Source: DATAVK01 sp036267755 (lineage in GTDB: Bacteria; Actinomycetota; Actinomycetes; JAFAQI01). From it: 64,000 nucleotides of DNA. This document shows, piece after piece, positions 51,770-59,587 of this stretch; the stretch's first letter is position 1; every line of letters starts with the position of its first letter. The position numbers and the translations under genes were made by a program. The stretch lies in assembly GCA_036267755.1 (NCBI GenBank), contig DATAVK010000056.1, forward strand, positions 1 through 64,000, read 5' to 3'. The notes below the pieces were generated by a model. The model was not told where the DNA came from, did not search any database, and saw only the letters and a list, made by a program, of their open reading frames with translations.

Positions 51770-52800
51770 GGCCGGGCCGACTCCTCGTGCACCAGGTCGA
51801 CCAGCCGGGCCAGGACGTCGGGGTCGGTGTCGGGCAGCACGCCGTGCCCCAGGTTGAACACATGCCCGGCCTTCAGGGCGGTCGCGGCGCGGAGCACCTC
51901 GCGGGCCCGCTCAGCAACGACCGGCCAGGGCGCGAACAGGCTCGCCGGGTCCAGGTTGCCCTGCAGCCCGGTGCCCGCGGGCACCCGTTCGGCGGCGGCG
52001 TCGAGCGGGACCCGCCAATCGACGCCGACGACGTCGGCTCCGGCCGAGGCCATCAGGCCGAGCAGCTCGCCGGTGTCCACCCCGAAGTGGATCTTGGGCA
52101 CGCCGGTGACCGAGCCGAGGACCCGGCTGCTGTGCGGCAGGACGTAGCGCTCGTAGTCGGCTGCCGACAGCGATCCGGCCCAGGAGTCGAACAGCTGCAC
52201 CGCGCTCACCCCGGCCTCGACCTGCACCCGCAGGAACGTGATGGCGATGTCCGCGAGCCGTTCGGCGAGCGCATGCCAAGTGCTCTCATCGCCGTACATC
52301 AACGCCTTGGTCCTGACGTGGTCGCGGCTCGGGCCGCCCTCGATCAGGTACGACGCGAGAGTGAATGGCGCGCCGGCGAAGCCGATCAGCGGCGTCGGGC
52401 CGAGGTCGGCGGTCAGCAGCTTGATCGCGTCGGCGACCGGTGCCACCGCCTGCGGGTCCAGCGCGGGGACCCGGTCGAGGTCGGCGGCTCGGCGTACCGG
52501 TTCGGCGACCACCGGACCCACGCCCGGCGTGATGTCGAGGTCGACGCCGGCCGCCTTGACCGGAACCATGATGTCGCTGAAGAGGATCGCGGCGTCCACG
52601 CCGTACCGGCGTACCGGCTGCATCGTGAACTCGTGCACCAGGTCGGGCCGCAGGCACGACTCCAGCATCGCCACGCCCTCGCGGAGCTTGCGATACTCCG
52701 GCAGCGCGCGGCCCGCCTGCCGCATGAACCAGACGGGAGTGTGCGGAACCGGCTCCCCGCGGCAGGCACGCAGAAACGCGCTGTCGCGCAGATCGGTCAT
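51766..52800 (-). CDS. hemE: Uroporphyrinogen decarboxylase
   Basis: A 344-residue TIM-barrel enzyme converting uroporphyrinogen III to coproporphyrinogen III. The signatures PVWFMRQAGRALPEYR, AAILFSDIMVP, GFAGAPFTLASYLIEGG, FDSWAGSLS and HFGVDTGELL are present. First gene of hemE-hemY. GATACT lies 6 bases before the ATG, with GAGGG also present, so the start is either leaderless or weakly ribosome-site driven. Confidence 0.96.
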   Translation of the reverse strand: MTDLRDSAFLRACRGEPVPHTPVWFMRQAGRALPEYRKLREGVAMLESCLRPDLVHEFTMQPVRRYGVDAAILFSDIMVPVKAAGVDLDITPGVGPVVAEPVRRAADLDRVPALDPQAVAPVADAIKLLTADLGPTPLIGFAGAPFTLASYLIEGGPSRDHVRTKALMYGDESTWHALAERLADIAITFLRVQVEAGVSAVQLFDSWAGSLSAADYERYVLPHSSRVLGSVTGVPKIHFGVDTGELLGLMASAGADVVGVDWRVPLDAAAERVPAGTGLQGNLDPASLFAPWPVVAERAREVLRAATALKAGHVFNLGHGVLPDTDPDVLARLVDLVHEESARP

Positions 52801-52806
52801 CCCTCG

Positions 52807-52812
52807 AGTATC
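52807..52812 (-). promoter_or_regulatory. Putative -10 element of hemE
   Basis: GATACT on the minus strand ends 6 bases before the hemE ATG. Confidence 0.35.
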
Positions 52813-52873
52813 GCTGGGGGCAGATCCGGCGTGGCAGCCAGGAACTGTCCGAGCACCGTGTCAGCCTTTGATC

Positions 52874-53053
52874 ATGACCACGATTTACTGCCCCACCTGT
52901 CGCGACCAGCGTCCGGTCGAGCAGCCACCGTGCGTCGACGGTCATGTCGACTGCCCGGAGTGGATCTGCCTGGACTGCGACACCGTCATCGTCGCCGGGT
53001 GGAGCGTCACCGACGCGCCGCGCCGAGTCCGACGCCTTGTCCACGCGGCCTGA
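52874..53053 (+). CDS. Small zinc-ribbon protein
   Basis: A 59-residue protein with two Cys pairs, CPTC at 6-9 and CLDC at 33-36, plus two Cys between (PPCVDGHVDCPEW), suited to bind zinc. No domain beyond the ribbon. It is divergent from hemE with 73 bases between. Proteins of this size and pattern occur next to hemE in other actinobacteria as far as I recall; function unknown. Confidence 0.68.
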   Translation: MTTIYCPTCRDQRPVEQPPCVDGHVDCPEWICLDCDTVIVAGWSVTDAPRRVRRLVHAA

Positions 53054-53072
53054 GCCGGCCCTCTCGGACTGA

Positions 53073-53930
53073 TCAGCCCCCCGACGCGATCAGCACCACT
53101 CCGGCGATCGCTCCCGTCACGCCGATCAGTTGCACCTTGCCGAGCCGTTCACCGTGCTGCACGGCCGCGAGCACGGCCGTCATCGCCGGGTACAGCGAGG
53201 AAAGCACCGAGACCAGGGCCAGCAGGCCGTGGTGCGTCGCGATGGCGAACAGCGCGTTGGCGCCGACGTCGAGAACCCCTATGACGGCCAGCAGCGGCAA
53301 GTCGCGGGTCACCACGCGCAGCGAGATCCGGGTCAAGAAAGCGGCGGCGAGAAGCACCACGAGGCTGATCAACCGCATGACCAGCAGCGTCATCACGGTG
53401 CTCGACCGGGCCCCGTGGTCGAGCGCCACGAACACCAGCCCGAAGCCCACCGCCGCGACACCTGCGAGAAGCAGCGGCTGCAACGAGGTACGTCGGGATC
53501 CGGCAGCCGCATCGGATCCGACCCGCAGTTCCGGTCCGCTGGCGAGCACGACGCCGAAGATCGCGACCGCGAGGCCGAGGTCCTGCAGCACGCTGGGCCG
53601 GTCACCCGCGGCGACTCCTGCGAAAACCGGAAGCGCCACTCCGAGCGCGGCGATCGGGGCGACCACTCCCATCGTGCCGGTCGCGAGGGCGCGGTAGAAC
53701 GCGACGATGCCGAGCATCCCGGCCAGCCCGCCGAGCACCGCCCACGGTAGGTAGCCGGTCGGCGCGGCAAAGCCGCCCACCGCCACGGCGATCACCAGCA
53801 GCGGAACCAGCTCCGCCCCCTCGCTCCAGATCACAACCGTTACGGGGGGCAGCCGGCGTGACGCCGTGCCGCCAAGGAAGTCAGCGGTCCCCCAGAGGGC
53901 GCTCGACAGCAGCGCCAGGACCAGACCCAC
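53073..53930 (-). CDS. EamA-family (DMT) transporter
   Basis: A 285-residue membrane protein with ten hydrophobic helices in two EamA repeats. It shows the N-terminal ALLSSALWGTADFLGG, VVAPIAALGVALPVFAG, and the C-terminal LVSVLSSLYPAMTAVLAAVQHGERLGKVQLIGVTGAIAGV. The exported or imported metabolite is unknown. It begins with GTG 7 bases after TAGGCT. Confidence 0.9.
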   Translation of the reverse strand: MGLVLALLSSALWGTADFLGGTASRRLPPVTVVIWSEGAELVPLLVIAVAVGGFAAPTGYLPWAVLGGLAGMLGIVAFYRALATGTMGVVAPIAALGVALPVFAGVAAGDRPSVLQDLGLAVAIFGVVLASGPELRVGSDAAAGSRRTSLQPLLLAGVAAVGFGLVFVALDHGARSSTVMTLLVMRLISLVVLLAAAFLTRISLRVVTRDLPLLAVIGVLDVGANALFAIATHHGLLALVSVLSSLYPAMTAVLAAVQHGERLGKVQLIGVTGAIAGVVLIASGG

Positions 53931-53937
53931 TGGGCGC

Positions 53938-53943
53938 AGCCTA
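53938..53943 (-). promoter_or_regulatory. Putative -10 element of the EamA gene
   Basis: TAGGCT on the minus strand ends 7 bases before the GTG, with no ribosome binding site between. Confidence 0.4.
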
Positions 53944-54014
53944 GGTGCCCGCGACGACAGGCCGTCTGGTCACGGACGGTCGCGTGTCGCAGCCGGACGC
54001 CGCCATCCGGCGCC

Positions 54015-54020
54015 TACAGT
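54015..54020 (+). promoter_or_regulatory. Putative -10 element of a leaderless DUF3000-gene transcript
   Basis: TACAGT ends 7 bases before the GTG at 54028. Confidence 0.4.
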
Positions 54021-54027
54021 GACGAAC

Positions 54028-54618
54028 GTGTCTGTGGATCTGTCCACACCGACCGACCTGCCGCCGGCCTTTCGGTCGGCCCTGGACGGCCTGGCGGCGG
54101 TCGAGCTGCGACCGGAGCTCGTAGTCCGCGAGCTGCCGGCGCCGCAGCGTCTCGCGCCGTTCGCCGTCGCGCTGCACGCTGCCGCCGTGGTCGGCGACGA
54201 GGAGCTCGCGGAGGGCCGGCTGGTCCTGCTCCACGATCCCGACGGGCAGGACGTGTGGGCCGGGGACACCCGCTGCGTGGCCTACATCCAGGCCGACGTC
54301 GAGGTCGAGATGGCGAACGATCCGATGCTGCTCGGGGTCGGGTGGGCCTGGCTGACCGAAGCGCTGCAGAGCGCAGAGGCGCAGTACGCCGCCGAAGGCG
54401 GCACGGTGACTCGGACCACGTCGGAGCGGTTCGGGGCGCTCACCGACCACCCGGTCTCCTGTGACATCGAGATCCGCGCGTCCTGGTCACCGATCGGTGA
54501 CCTCGGCCCTCACATGGTCGCGTTCGGCGAGGTGCTGTGCGTGGCTGCCGGCCTGCCGCCGATGCCGCCTGGCGTCGTGCCGATCCCGTCCCGTCGGCTC
54601 AGCCGGCGGGTTCGCTGA
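54028..54618 (+). CDS. DUF3000 family protein
   Basis: A 196-residue actinobacterial protein. Recognisable parts are LPPAFRSALDGLAAVELRPELVV, LPAPQRLAPFAVALHA, GRLVLLHDPDGQDVWAGDTRCVAYIQADVE and WAWLTEALQSAEAQY followed by GTVTRTTSERFGAL. Cytoplasmic, no known activity. In Streptomyces its ortholog lies between hemE and the whiI regulator gene, as I recall, and the neighbourhood here is similar except for the inserted kinase, sensor and protease genes. Its 3' end overlaps the histidine kinase gene by 20 bases. Confidence 0.88.
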   Translation: MSVDLSTPTDLPPAFRSALDGLAAVELRPELVVRELPAPQRLAPFAVALHAAAVVGDEELAEGRLVLLHDPDGQDVWAGDTRCVAYIQADVEVEMANDPMLLGVGWAWLTEALQSAEAQYAAEGGTVTRTTSERFGALTDHPVSCDIEIRASWSPIGDLGPHMVAFGEVLCVAAGLPPMPPGVVPIPSRRLSRRVR

Positions 54619-55609
54619 CCGGAGCGCTGAGATGCCCGGCCAATACCCCGGCCGGTGGGACCGACATCCGCGGTAGCCGCAAGGTCAGCGTCGTACCCCC
54701 GAGCCGCCAGGCGGCCACCTCGAGCGAGCCACCGGCGAGCCGCGCCCGTTCCCGGAGCAACCCGAGACCGACGTGCCGGCCGCCCTCCGACCGTACGGCG
54801 AGCGGGTCGAAGCCCACCCCATCGTCGGAGACCACGGCGATCACGTCTTCGGAGTCGACCCGCAGCGTCGCGCTCGCCACGTCGACGTCGGCGTGCTTCA
54901 CGACGTTGAGCATGGCCTCCTGGAAAAACCGGTAGACCGTCACCGCGGTGACGAGCGGGAGCGGGTAGGGGTCGGTCGGCCAGCCGAGCCGGACCTCCAG
55001 CCCGTAGCGGTTGCGCAGGTCGTCGCGCAACGCCGACACCGCAGCCGCGAGGTCACCGTCGCGCAGCGCGGGCGGCCGGGTCCGGGCCATGACGGCGCGC
55101 ACCTGTTCCTCTGCCTCGGCGATGAGCTCGCCGGCACGTGCTGCGGACTCCGCGGTGAAGGTGTCGAGCATCATCCGGGCCGTGTTCAGTGACTGCGCCA
55201 CGGTGTCGTGCAGTTCCGCCGCCAACTGCCCCCGCGCGCCTTCTTCGGCTGCGACGAGACCCGACAGCAGTTCGAAGACGCCGGCGCTGGCATTCTCCGC
55301 CGTACGCCGGTGATGCTCGGCGGCGTCGTCGGCCATCCGGACCCGCAGCGCGAGGGCGTCGACGGTCCGGGCCTGGCCGCGGATCCGCCGCCACAGCCGG
55401 GTGGCGACCACGGCGGCCGCGGCGGCCAGCAGACCCAGCACCACGGCGGCAGGCGCTCCGTCGAGGACCACCTGCCAGACCGGTGCGGTCGTACGGCCGG
55501 TGCCGCGCAGCAGCGCCGCCGCGACAGCGAGCACGCAACTGCTCGCCGCCAGCGTCATCAGCACGACGAGCGCGGCGACCGAAGCGGCCCGGGCCTTTGT
55601 CAGTGTCAC
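54599..55609 (-). CDS. NarL-family sensor histidine kinase
   Basis: A 336-residue membrane kinase. Two hydrophobic helices (about 10-34 and 50-70) enclose a short external loop of roughly 15 residues, too small for a typical sensor domain. A coiled segment leads to the HisKA_3 H-box AELHDTVAQSL (His134). The ATPase has FFQEAMLNVVKHA (N box), VSDDGVGFD and GLGLLRERA. The GTG at 55607-55609 overlaps the preceding gene by 4 bases. The likely partner is the response regulator at 58.8 kb, and the input may come from the adjacent membrane GAF protein. Confidence 0.9.
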   Translation of the reverse strand: MTLTKARAASVAALVVLMTLAASSCVLAVAAALLRGTGRTTAPVWQVVLDGAPAAVVLGLLAAAAAVVATRLWRRIRGQARTVDALALRVRMADDAAEHHRRTAENASAGVFELLSGLVAAEEGARGQLAAELHDTVAQSLNTARMMLDTFTAESAARAGELIAEAEEQVRAVMARTRPPALRDGDLAAAVSALRDDLRNRYGLEVRLGWPTDPYPLPLVTAVTVYRFFQEAMLNVVKHADVDVASATLRVDSEDVIAVVSDDGVGFDPLAVRSEGGRHVGLGLLRERARLAGGSLEVAAWRLGGTTLTLRLPRMSVPPAGVLAGHLSAPVSEPAG

Positions 55610-57015
55610 GACGACAGGACTCCGGTTGTCGTCCAGTCGGTGGCCCACCAGGTGCTCGTCTCCTGCGCACCGGTCGGCGCGTGGCGGCCGAGGTCAGGCT
55701 CCGCGGCGAGCGCGATCGCGCCGAGCAGCGACGCCACGGCCCGCTCGACGGCGTACAGCTCGTCGACGATCTCGTGGACCGATGCCGGGCCGTCGGTCGC
55801 TGCCAGCCGGGCCAGCCGGTTCGCCGACTCGCGCAGCGTGACGAGCGACGGGGCGGTATCGGCGCCGATGTCACCGAGCGCGCGGGCGGCGTCCTCGGCG
55901 GCCTCGGCGTGCGCCAGCGCCTCATCCCGCGACGCCGCGAGCTCGGCGATCGACAACCAGGACTCTGCCTGCTGCTTGAGGACGTCGGCCAGCTGCGCCT
56001 CGCGACGGCCGAAGCCCACCGAGCCGGTCGCTCGCCGAGCAACCAGGACCGCCAGCGGCTCATCGGATCGCCCGAGCACTGTCGAGATCCACGGCTGGCC
56101 GTTGTCAGTCCCGACCGCGACGCCGTCGCCGCCGAGCGCTCGAAGCACCCAGGGCGTGTCCAGCGCCTCGCGTTCGACCCGCCGCCGGGTCAGGCCATGG
56201 CCGTCCCCGCCGTAGTGGACCGGGCCATCCCCGGCCATCAGCACCATCTCGACGTCGTCGCTGCCGAACAGCCGGGCGGCGGCAGTCAGCACGACCTGGG
56301 CGGAGACGTCCACTGACCGGCCGCTGGCGCGCTCCTGCAGCCGGGCCAGCTCGGCGTAGAGCTGGGCCTCGGCGGCCCGGGAGGTCTGCTCGTCGTAGGA
56401 GATCCAGAGCAGCAGCAGCGGGACGACCAACGCCAGCAATCCGATGGGCGCGTTCGTCGCGAGCCATGCCGCGAGGATGCCCAGGCCCGAGGTGCCGAAG
56501 GAGTTCACGGCGGCGAGCGGCGCGCTGGCCCACAGCAGCGCCAGCAGCCGCTGGTTGGTCATGATCGACACCGCCTGCGCGATGAGCAGGTTGTTGGCGA
56601 GCCAGAACACGCCCATGCCGCCAACGGCGCCCCAGATGCCGCCACCGACCAGGCTGGCGAAGCCGGCGCCGAGCGCGGTTGCGGCCGCGAACTGGGCGAC
56701 GTTGAACTGCAGCTTGAGCGGCTCCTGCCGGCGGATCAGCTGGGCGGCAGTCACGCCGACCGCGACCGACGCGATCGACCAGGCGTACGGCGAGTGCACG
56801 AAGGCGATGGCGATCGCCGCTTCGGTCAGGCTGAACGTCCAGCGCTGGCGACCGAAGGAGAGGTGGACGACCGCGACCTCGGTGATGACGACCGCCGCGA
56901 CGAGCAGGGGTACGGCGTACCAGGCGGGTGAGTGCCAGCCGATGCACGCGCCGATGATGACGGCAGCCGCCGCGGCCACCGCCCCAATCAGTCGGATCTT
57001 CAGGGGCGAACTCAT
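55606..57015 (-). CDS. Membrane protein with GAF-like cytoplasmic region (putative sensor)
   Basis: A 469-residue protein. Residues about 1-205 hold some eight hydrophobic helices resembling a MASE-type membrane sensor domain (IRLIGAVAAAAAVIIGACIGW, FSLTEAAIAIAFVHSPYAWS, NVAQFAAATALGAGFASLV). A coiled stretch (EAQLYAELARLQERASG) leads to a GAF-like region (about 225-350, with VLTAAARLFGSDDVEMVLM and PLAVLVARR), then Ala-rich helices. There is no catalytic domain, so it should act through a partner. The ATG overlaps the subtilisin stop by 4 bases and its stop overlaps the kinase start by 4 bases. The domain assignment is by pattern only. Confidence 0.78.
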   Translation of the reverse strand: MSSPLKIRLIGAVAAAAAVIIGACIGWHSPAWYAVPLLVAAVVITEVAVVHLSFGRQRWTFSLTEAAIAIAFVHSPYAWSIASVAVGVTAAQLIRRQEPLKLQFNVAQFAAATALGAGFASLVGGGIWGAVGGMGVFWLANNLLIAQAVSIMTNQRLLALLWASAPLAAVNSFGTSGLGILAAWLATNAPIGLLALVVPLLLLWISYDEQTSRAAEAQLYAELARLQERASGRSVDVSAQVVLTAAARLFGSDDVEMVLMAGDGPVHYGGDGHGLTRRRVEREALDTPWVLRALGGDGVAVGTDNGQPWISTVLGRSDEPLAVLVARRATGSVGFGRREAQLADVLKQQAESWLSIAELAASRDEALAHAEAAEDAARALGDIGADTAPSLVTLRESANRLARLAATDGPASVHEIVDELYAVERAVASLLGAIALAAEPDLGRHAPTGAQETSTWWATDWTTTGVLSS

Positions 57016-58571
57016 CCGCCGTCACCCCAGCTCTCGGCGGACCAGGAGCTAGCAGACCACGAGGACGCCGACCATGACGAGGCCGACCACGAGCTGGCGG
57101 ACCACGACGACGCGGACCACGAGGACGCGGACCACGAGCTGGCACTCCACGACGAGGCGGACCACGACGACGCGAGCAGCTGGACCCAGGAGCCGCCGAG
57201 CCAGGAGTGCGCCTGCCAGCGCGCGGCGTCGAACTGTGCCTCACCGGTCGGGTCGGACCGGACGTTGACGCCGCTGGCGTTCTGCCAGCCGCAGCGGCCA
57301 CTGTCGCCGCGCGACCCGCGGGAGTCGCCGGCGGTCACGGACCCGGCGCCGGAGCCCCAGCTGCACAGCGGGCTGGCGGAGGTCCGCAGCCCGGTCTTCA
57401 CCTGAATCGGACTGGCGCCGGGGTGCTTCGACAGGTACGCCGCGGCCACGCCGCTGGCGACGGCGGTCGCCTCGCTGGTGCCCGAGCCGACGAACAGGCC
57501 GTCTCGGGTCCACGCGGAGGGGTTCTGCTGCGCGATCAGGCTGTGGGGGTCCGTTTCGCCGAGCACGTGCGCGCCGGGGGCCACGACGTCCGGCTTGACG
57601 ACGCCGTCGACCAGGCCGCGGCCGGAGAACGACGCGACCGTGGGGTGTGAGCCGCTGAGGTCGCTGGCGCCCACCGTGAGCGACTGCGGGTCGTCACCCG
57701 GGTCGCCGACCTGATCCGAGTTGTTGCCGGCCGACGCGACCACGAGAACACCCGCAGCCCGGACGTGCTCGATGCCTGCGCTGAGCGGGTCGGCGCCGTA
57801 CCAGGGCCCGGTCGGGCGCTGGATCGCGAGCGACAGGTTGACGATCTGGATGCCGCGCGCGTGCACGGCGACCCAGTCGAGGCCGGCCAAGACCTCGGAG
57901 AGGCTGGTCACGCCCGCGCCGTTCGCCACCTTGACGACGACGACGTGAGCGGCGGGGGCGATGCCGAGCGCACGCGATCCGCTGCCGGGGACGACGCCGC
58001 CCGCGATCAGCGAGGCCATCATCGTGCCGTGGCCGTAGCCGTCGGTGAACCGTCCCGAGGTGAGCGCGGGACCGCCGGCCGCCAGCTGGGACACGTCCAC
58101 GCCGTCGACGAGGCGGCCCGACGCCCGGTTGAGTGCGGGGGTGTCACTGACGCCGGTATCGAGGAGCGCGACCGTGACGCCGGAGCCGGTTCCCGGCTGG
58201 CCGGCGGAGCCACCCACCGCGTCAGCAGCGAGCACGTGATCATCGGAGCGATCGGAGCGGTCACGCCAGCCGGTCACATGGCCGGTCGCGTCCGGAGCGA
58301 TCCCGGCGACCCGAGGGTCACGCGACAGCGTGGCGTACGACGAAGCGGGGGCGGTGACGACCTCCGCGTCGACCGCGCGAAGCACCTGGAGGACCCGGCC
58401 CCCGGGTACTCGAAGCGGCAGGTCAGCCGCGGAACGAACACTCACGACCGCGCGAACCTCCGGGCCACGTGGAGCGGCAACGGCCGTTCCGGTGGCGGCG
58501 GTCCCAGCCAACGCTGCAGACGCGGTGAGGACGGCCATGACCGACACGATGGCGGCGCGACGACGCGGCAC
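57012..58571 (-). CDS. Secreted subtilisin-like (S8) peptidase with C-terminal SSWSA repeats
   Basis: A 519-residue exported protease. A signal peptide (1-33) and inhibitor-like prodomain (about 38-100) precede the S8 domain. The catalytic triad is Asp138 (LLDTGVSD), His181 (GYGHGTMMASL) and Ser366 (GSGTSEATA), with the oxyanion Asn in ASAGNNSD. After a Ser/Gly/Arg linker come FDAARWQAHSWLGGSW and nine tandem SSWSA repeats (468-512) ending in ESWGDGG. The GTG start has GGAGA 5 bases upstream. It is the first gene of a coupled three-gene unit with the membrane sensor and histidine kinase, divergent from the response regulator. The tail lacks a sorting signal. Confidence 0.9.
   Translation of the reverse strand: MPRRRAAIVSVMAVLTASAALAGTAATGTAVAAPRGPEVRAVVSVRSAADLPLRVPGGRVLQVLRAVDAEVVTAPASSYATLSRDPRVAGIAPDATGHVTGWRDRSDRSDDHVLAADAVGGSAGQPGTGSGVTVALLDTGVSDTPALNRASGRLVDGVDVSQLAAGGPALTSGRFTDGYGHGTMMASLIAGGVVPGSGSRALGIAPAAHVVVVKVANGAGVTSLSEVLAGLDWVAVHARGIQIVNLSLAIQRPTGPWYGADPLSAGIEHVRAAGVLVVASAGNNSDQVGDPGDDPQSLTVGASDLSGSHPTVASFSGRGLVDGVVKPDVVAPGAHVLGETDPHSLIAQQNPSAWTRDGLFVGSGTSEATAVASGVAAAYLSKHPGASPIQVKTGLRTSASPLCSWGSGAGSVTAGDSRGSRGDSGRCGWQNASGVNVRSDPTGEAQFDAARWQAHSWLGGSWVQLLASSWSASSWSASSWSASSWSASSWSASSWSASSWSASSWSASSWSAESWGDGG
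57036..57170 (-). repeat. Nine 15-base repeats encoding SSWSA
   Basis: Each unit encodes Ser-Ser-Trp-Ser-Ala. The Trp codon (TGG) recurs every 15 bases, while synonymous positions vary between units (AGC/TCG/TCC, GCC/GCG). The amino acid pattern is kept more strictly than the DNA, which favours selection on the protein over recent slippage. Confidence 0.9.
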
Positions 58572-58827
58572 GCGGTCTCCCTATGTCTTGGGCCTGAGGC
58601 GACCCACACCCTTCTTCGGCACGTCAGCACCGCGACTTTGCTGGCAAACGGCTCATTAACCCGTTCGGAGTAATGGCCGCTAGGCCGGATGCCGATGGGC
58701 TGGACGGACCAACCAGATGGGCTGTCGGGCTACAGGAGACGGGCGCTCCGGCCGACACAGTGACTAGGCACCTGCTCCCCGGTGCCCCACCGGCCGAAGT
58801 GCCGGTTTCTTTAGTCCAGGAGGAACG
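58572..58827. promoter_or_regulatory. Intergenic region between subtilisin and response regulator genes
   Basis: A 256-base gap between divergent genes, the longest untranslated stretch of the window. It carries AT-richer sequence (CTCATTAACCCG, near 58645-58665) that may hold the promoters, and AGGAGGA (58817-58823) in front of the response regulator GTG. No clear operator palindrome was found. Confidence 0.4.
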
Positions 58828-59508
58828 GTGTCCGCACTCGCCGAGCAGACCGCGACGTCGGTCCCCGCTCCCGGGCCAGGCTTCACCGCCATGGTCGTCG
58901 ACGACCACCCGTTGGTGCGCGAGTCCATGGTCGCCCGCCTCACCGCGATGGGCGCCCGTGACGTGGCCGAGGCCGCCAGCGTTGCCGAGGCCCGTGCTCG
59001 TGCCCACTCCGGTGGGATCCGCGACCTGTGCGTGCTCGATGTCGGACTCCCGGACGGCTCCGGGCTCGACCTGCTGGGCGACCTGCGCGCCACCGGCTGG
59101 CCCCGCCTCGTCGTGCTCTCGGCGGCCGATGACCCCTACTCCGTCCGCGCGGCCTTCGTTGCCGGCGCGCAGGGCTACCTGCTGAAGTCCGCCTCACCCC
59201 TGGTCGTCGCCGATGGCGTCCGGCGGGTCCTCGACGGCGGCGTATACGCCGATCCGTCCGTCGCCTCCCTGCTCGCCGCCGGCCTGCGTGGCGGCCCCCA
59301 GCAAGACGGCGTCGCGGAGCTGTCCGGCCGCGAGATCGAGGTCCTGCACCTCGTCGCCGACGGTCGCTCCAACAAGGAGATCGGCGAGACCCTCGGGCTC
59401 TCGGCGCTCACCGTGAAGAGCCACCTGGCTCGGATCGCCCGCAAGCTCGGCACCGGGGATCGCGCCGAAATGGTCGCCATGGCCATGCGCGCCGGCGTCA
59501 TCCGCTGA
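58828..59508 (+). CDS. LuxR/NarL-family response regulator in the whiI position
   Basis: A 226-residue two-domain regulator. The receiver has Asp25-Asp26, the phosphoacceptor Asp71 (CVLDVGLPDGSG), Ser98 and Lys120, so the pocket is intact. The GerE helix-turn-helix follows (LSGREIEVLHLVADG, NKEIGETLGLSALTVKSHLARIARKL). The GTG at 58828 has AGGAGGA 4 bases upstream. Streptomyces whiI encodes a sporulation regulator between DUF3000 and rnd, as here, but WhiI has a degenerate pocket. Equivalence is inferred from position, not proven. Confidence 0.9.
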   Translation: MSALAEQTATSVPAPGPGFTAMVVDDHPLVRESMVARLTAMGARDVAEAASVAEARARAHSGGIRDLCVLDVGLPDGSGLDLLGDLRATGWPRLVVLSAADDPYSVRAAFVAGAQGYLLKSASPLVVADGVRRVLDGGVYADPSVASLLAAGLRGGPQQDGVAELSGREIEVLHLVADGRSNKEIGETLGLSALTVKSHLARIARKLGTGDRAEMVAMAMRAGVIR

Positions 59509-59575
59509 CCTGAGCGTTCGCCACCCGCTAGCACCCTCCGCAGCGCGCCTCCCCCTGCCCGAGCCCGCCCGGCAT

Positions 59576-59581
59576 TACCGT
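59576..59581 (+). promoter_or_regulatory. Putative -10 element of a leaderless rnd transcript
   Basis: TACCGT ends 6 bases before the rnd GTG, identical in sequence and spacing to the YihY promoter. Confidence 0.5.
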
Positions 59582-59587
59582 CTTGGT

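Noticed and set aside
51787..53697. A 636-residue plus-strand frame across hemE and the EamA gene
   Set aside because: It covers two conserved minus-strand genes and has no recognisable domain. Only its short internal part at 52874-53053, with its own ATG and Cys pairs, is accepted.
57036..57170. CRISPR-like or tandem DNA repeat
   Set aside because: The units are only 15 bases, contiguous without spacers, and encode SSWSA in frame inside a protease.
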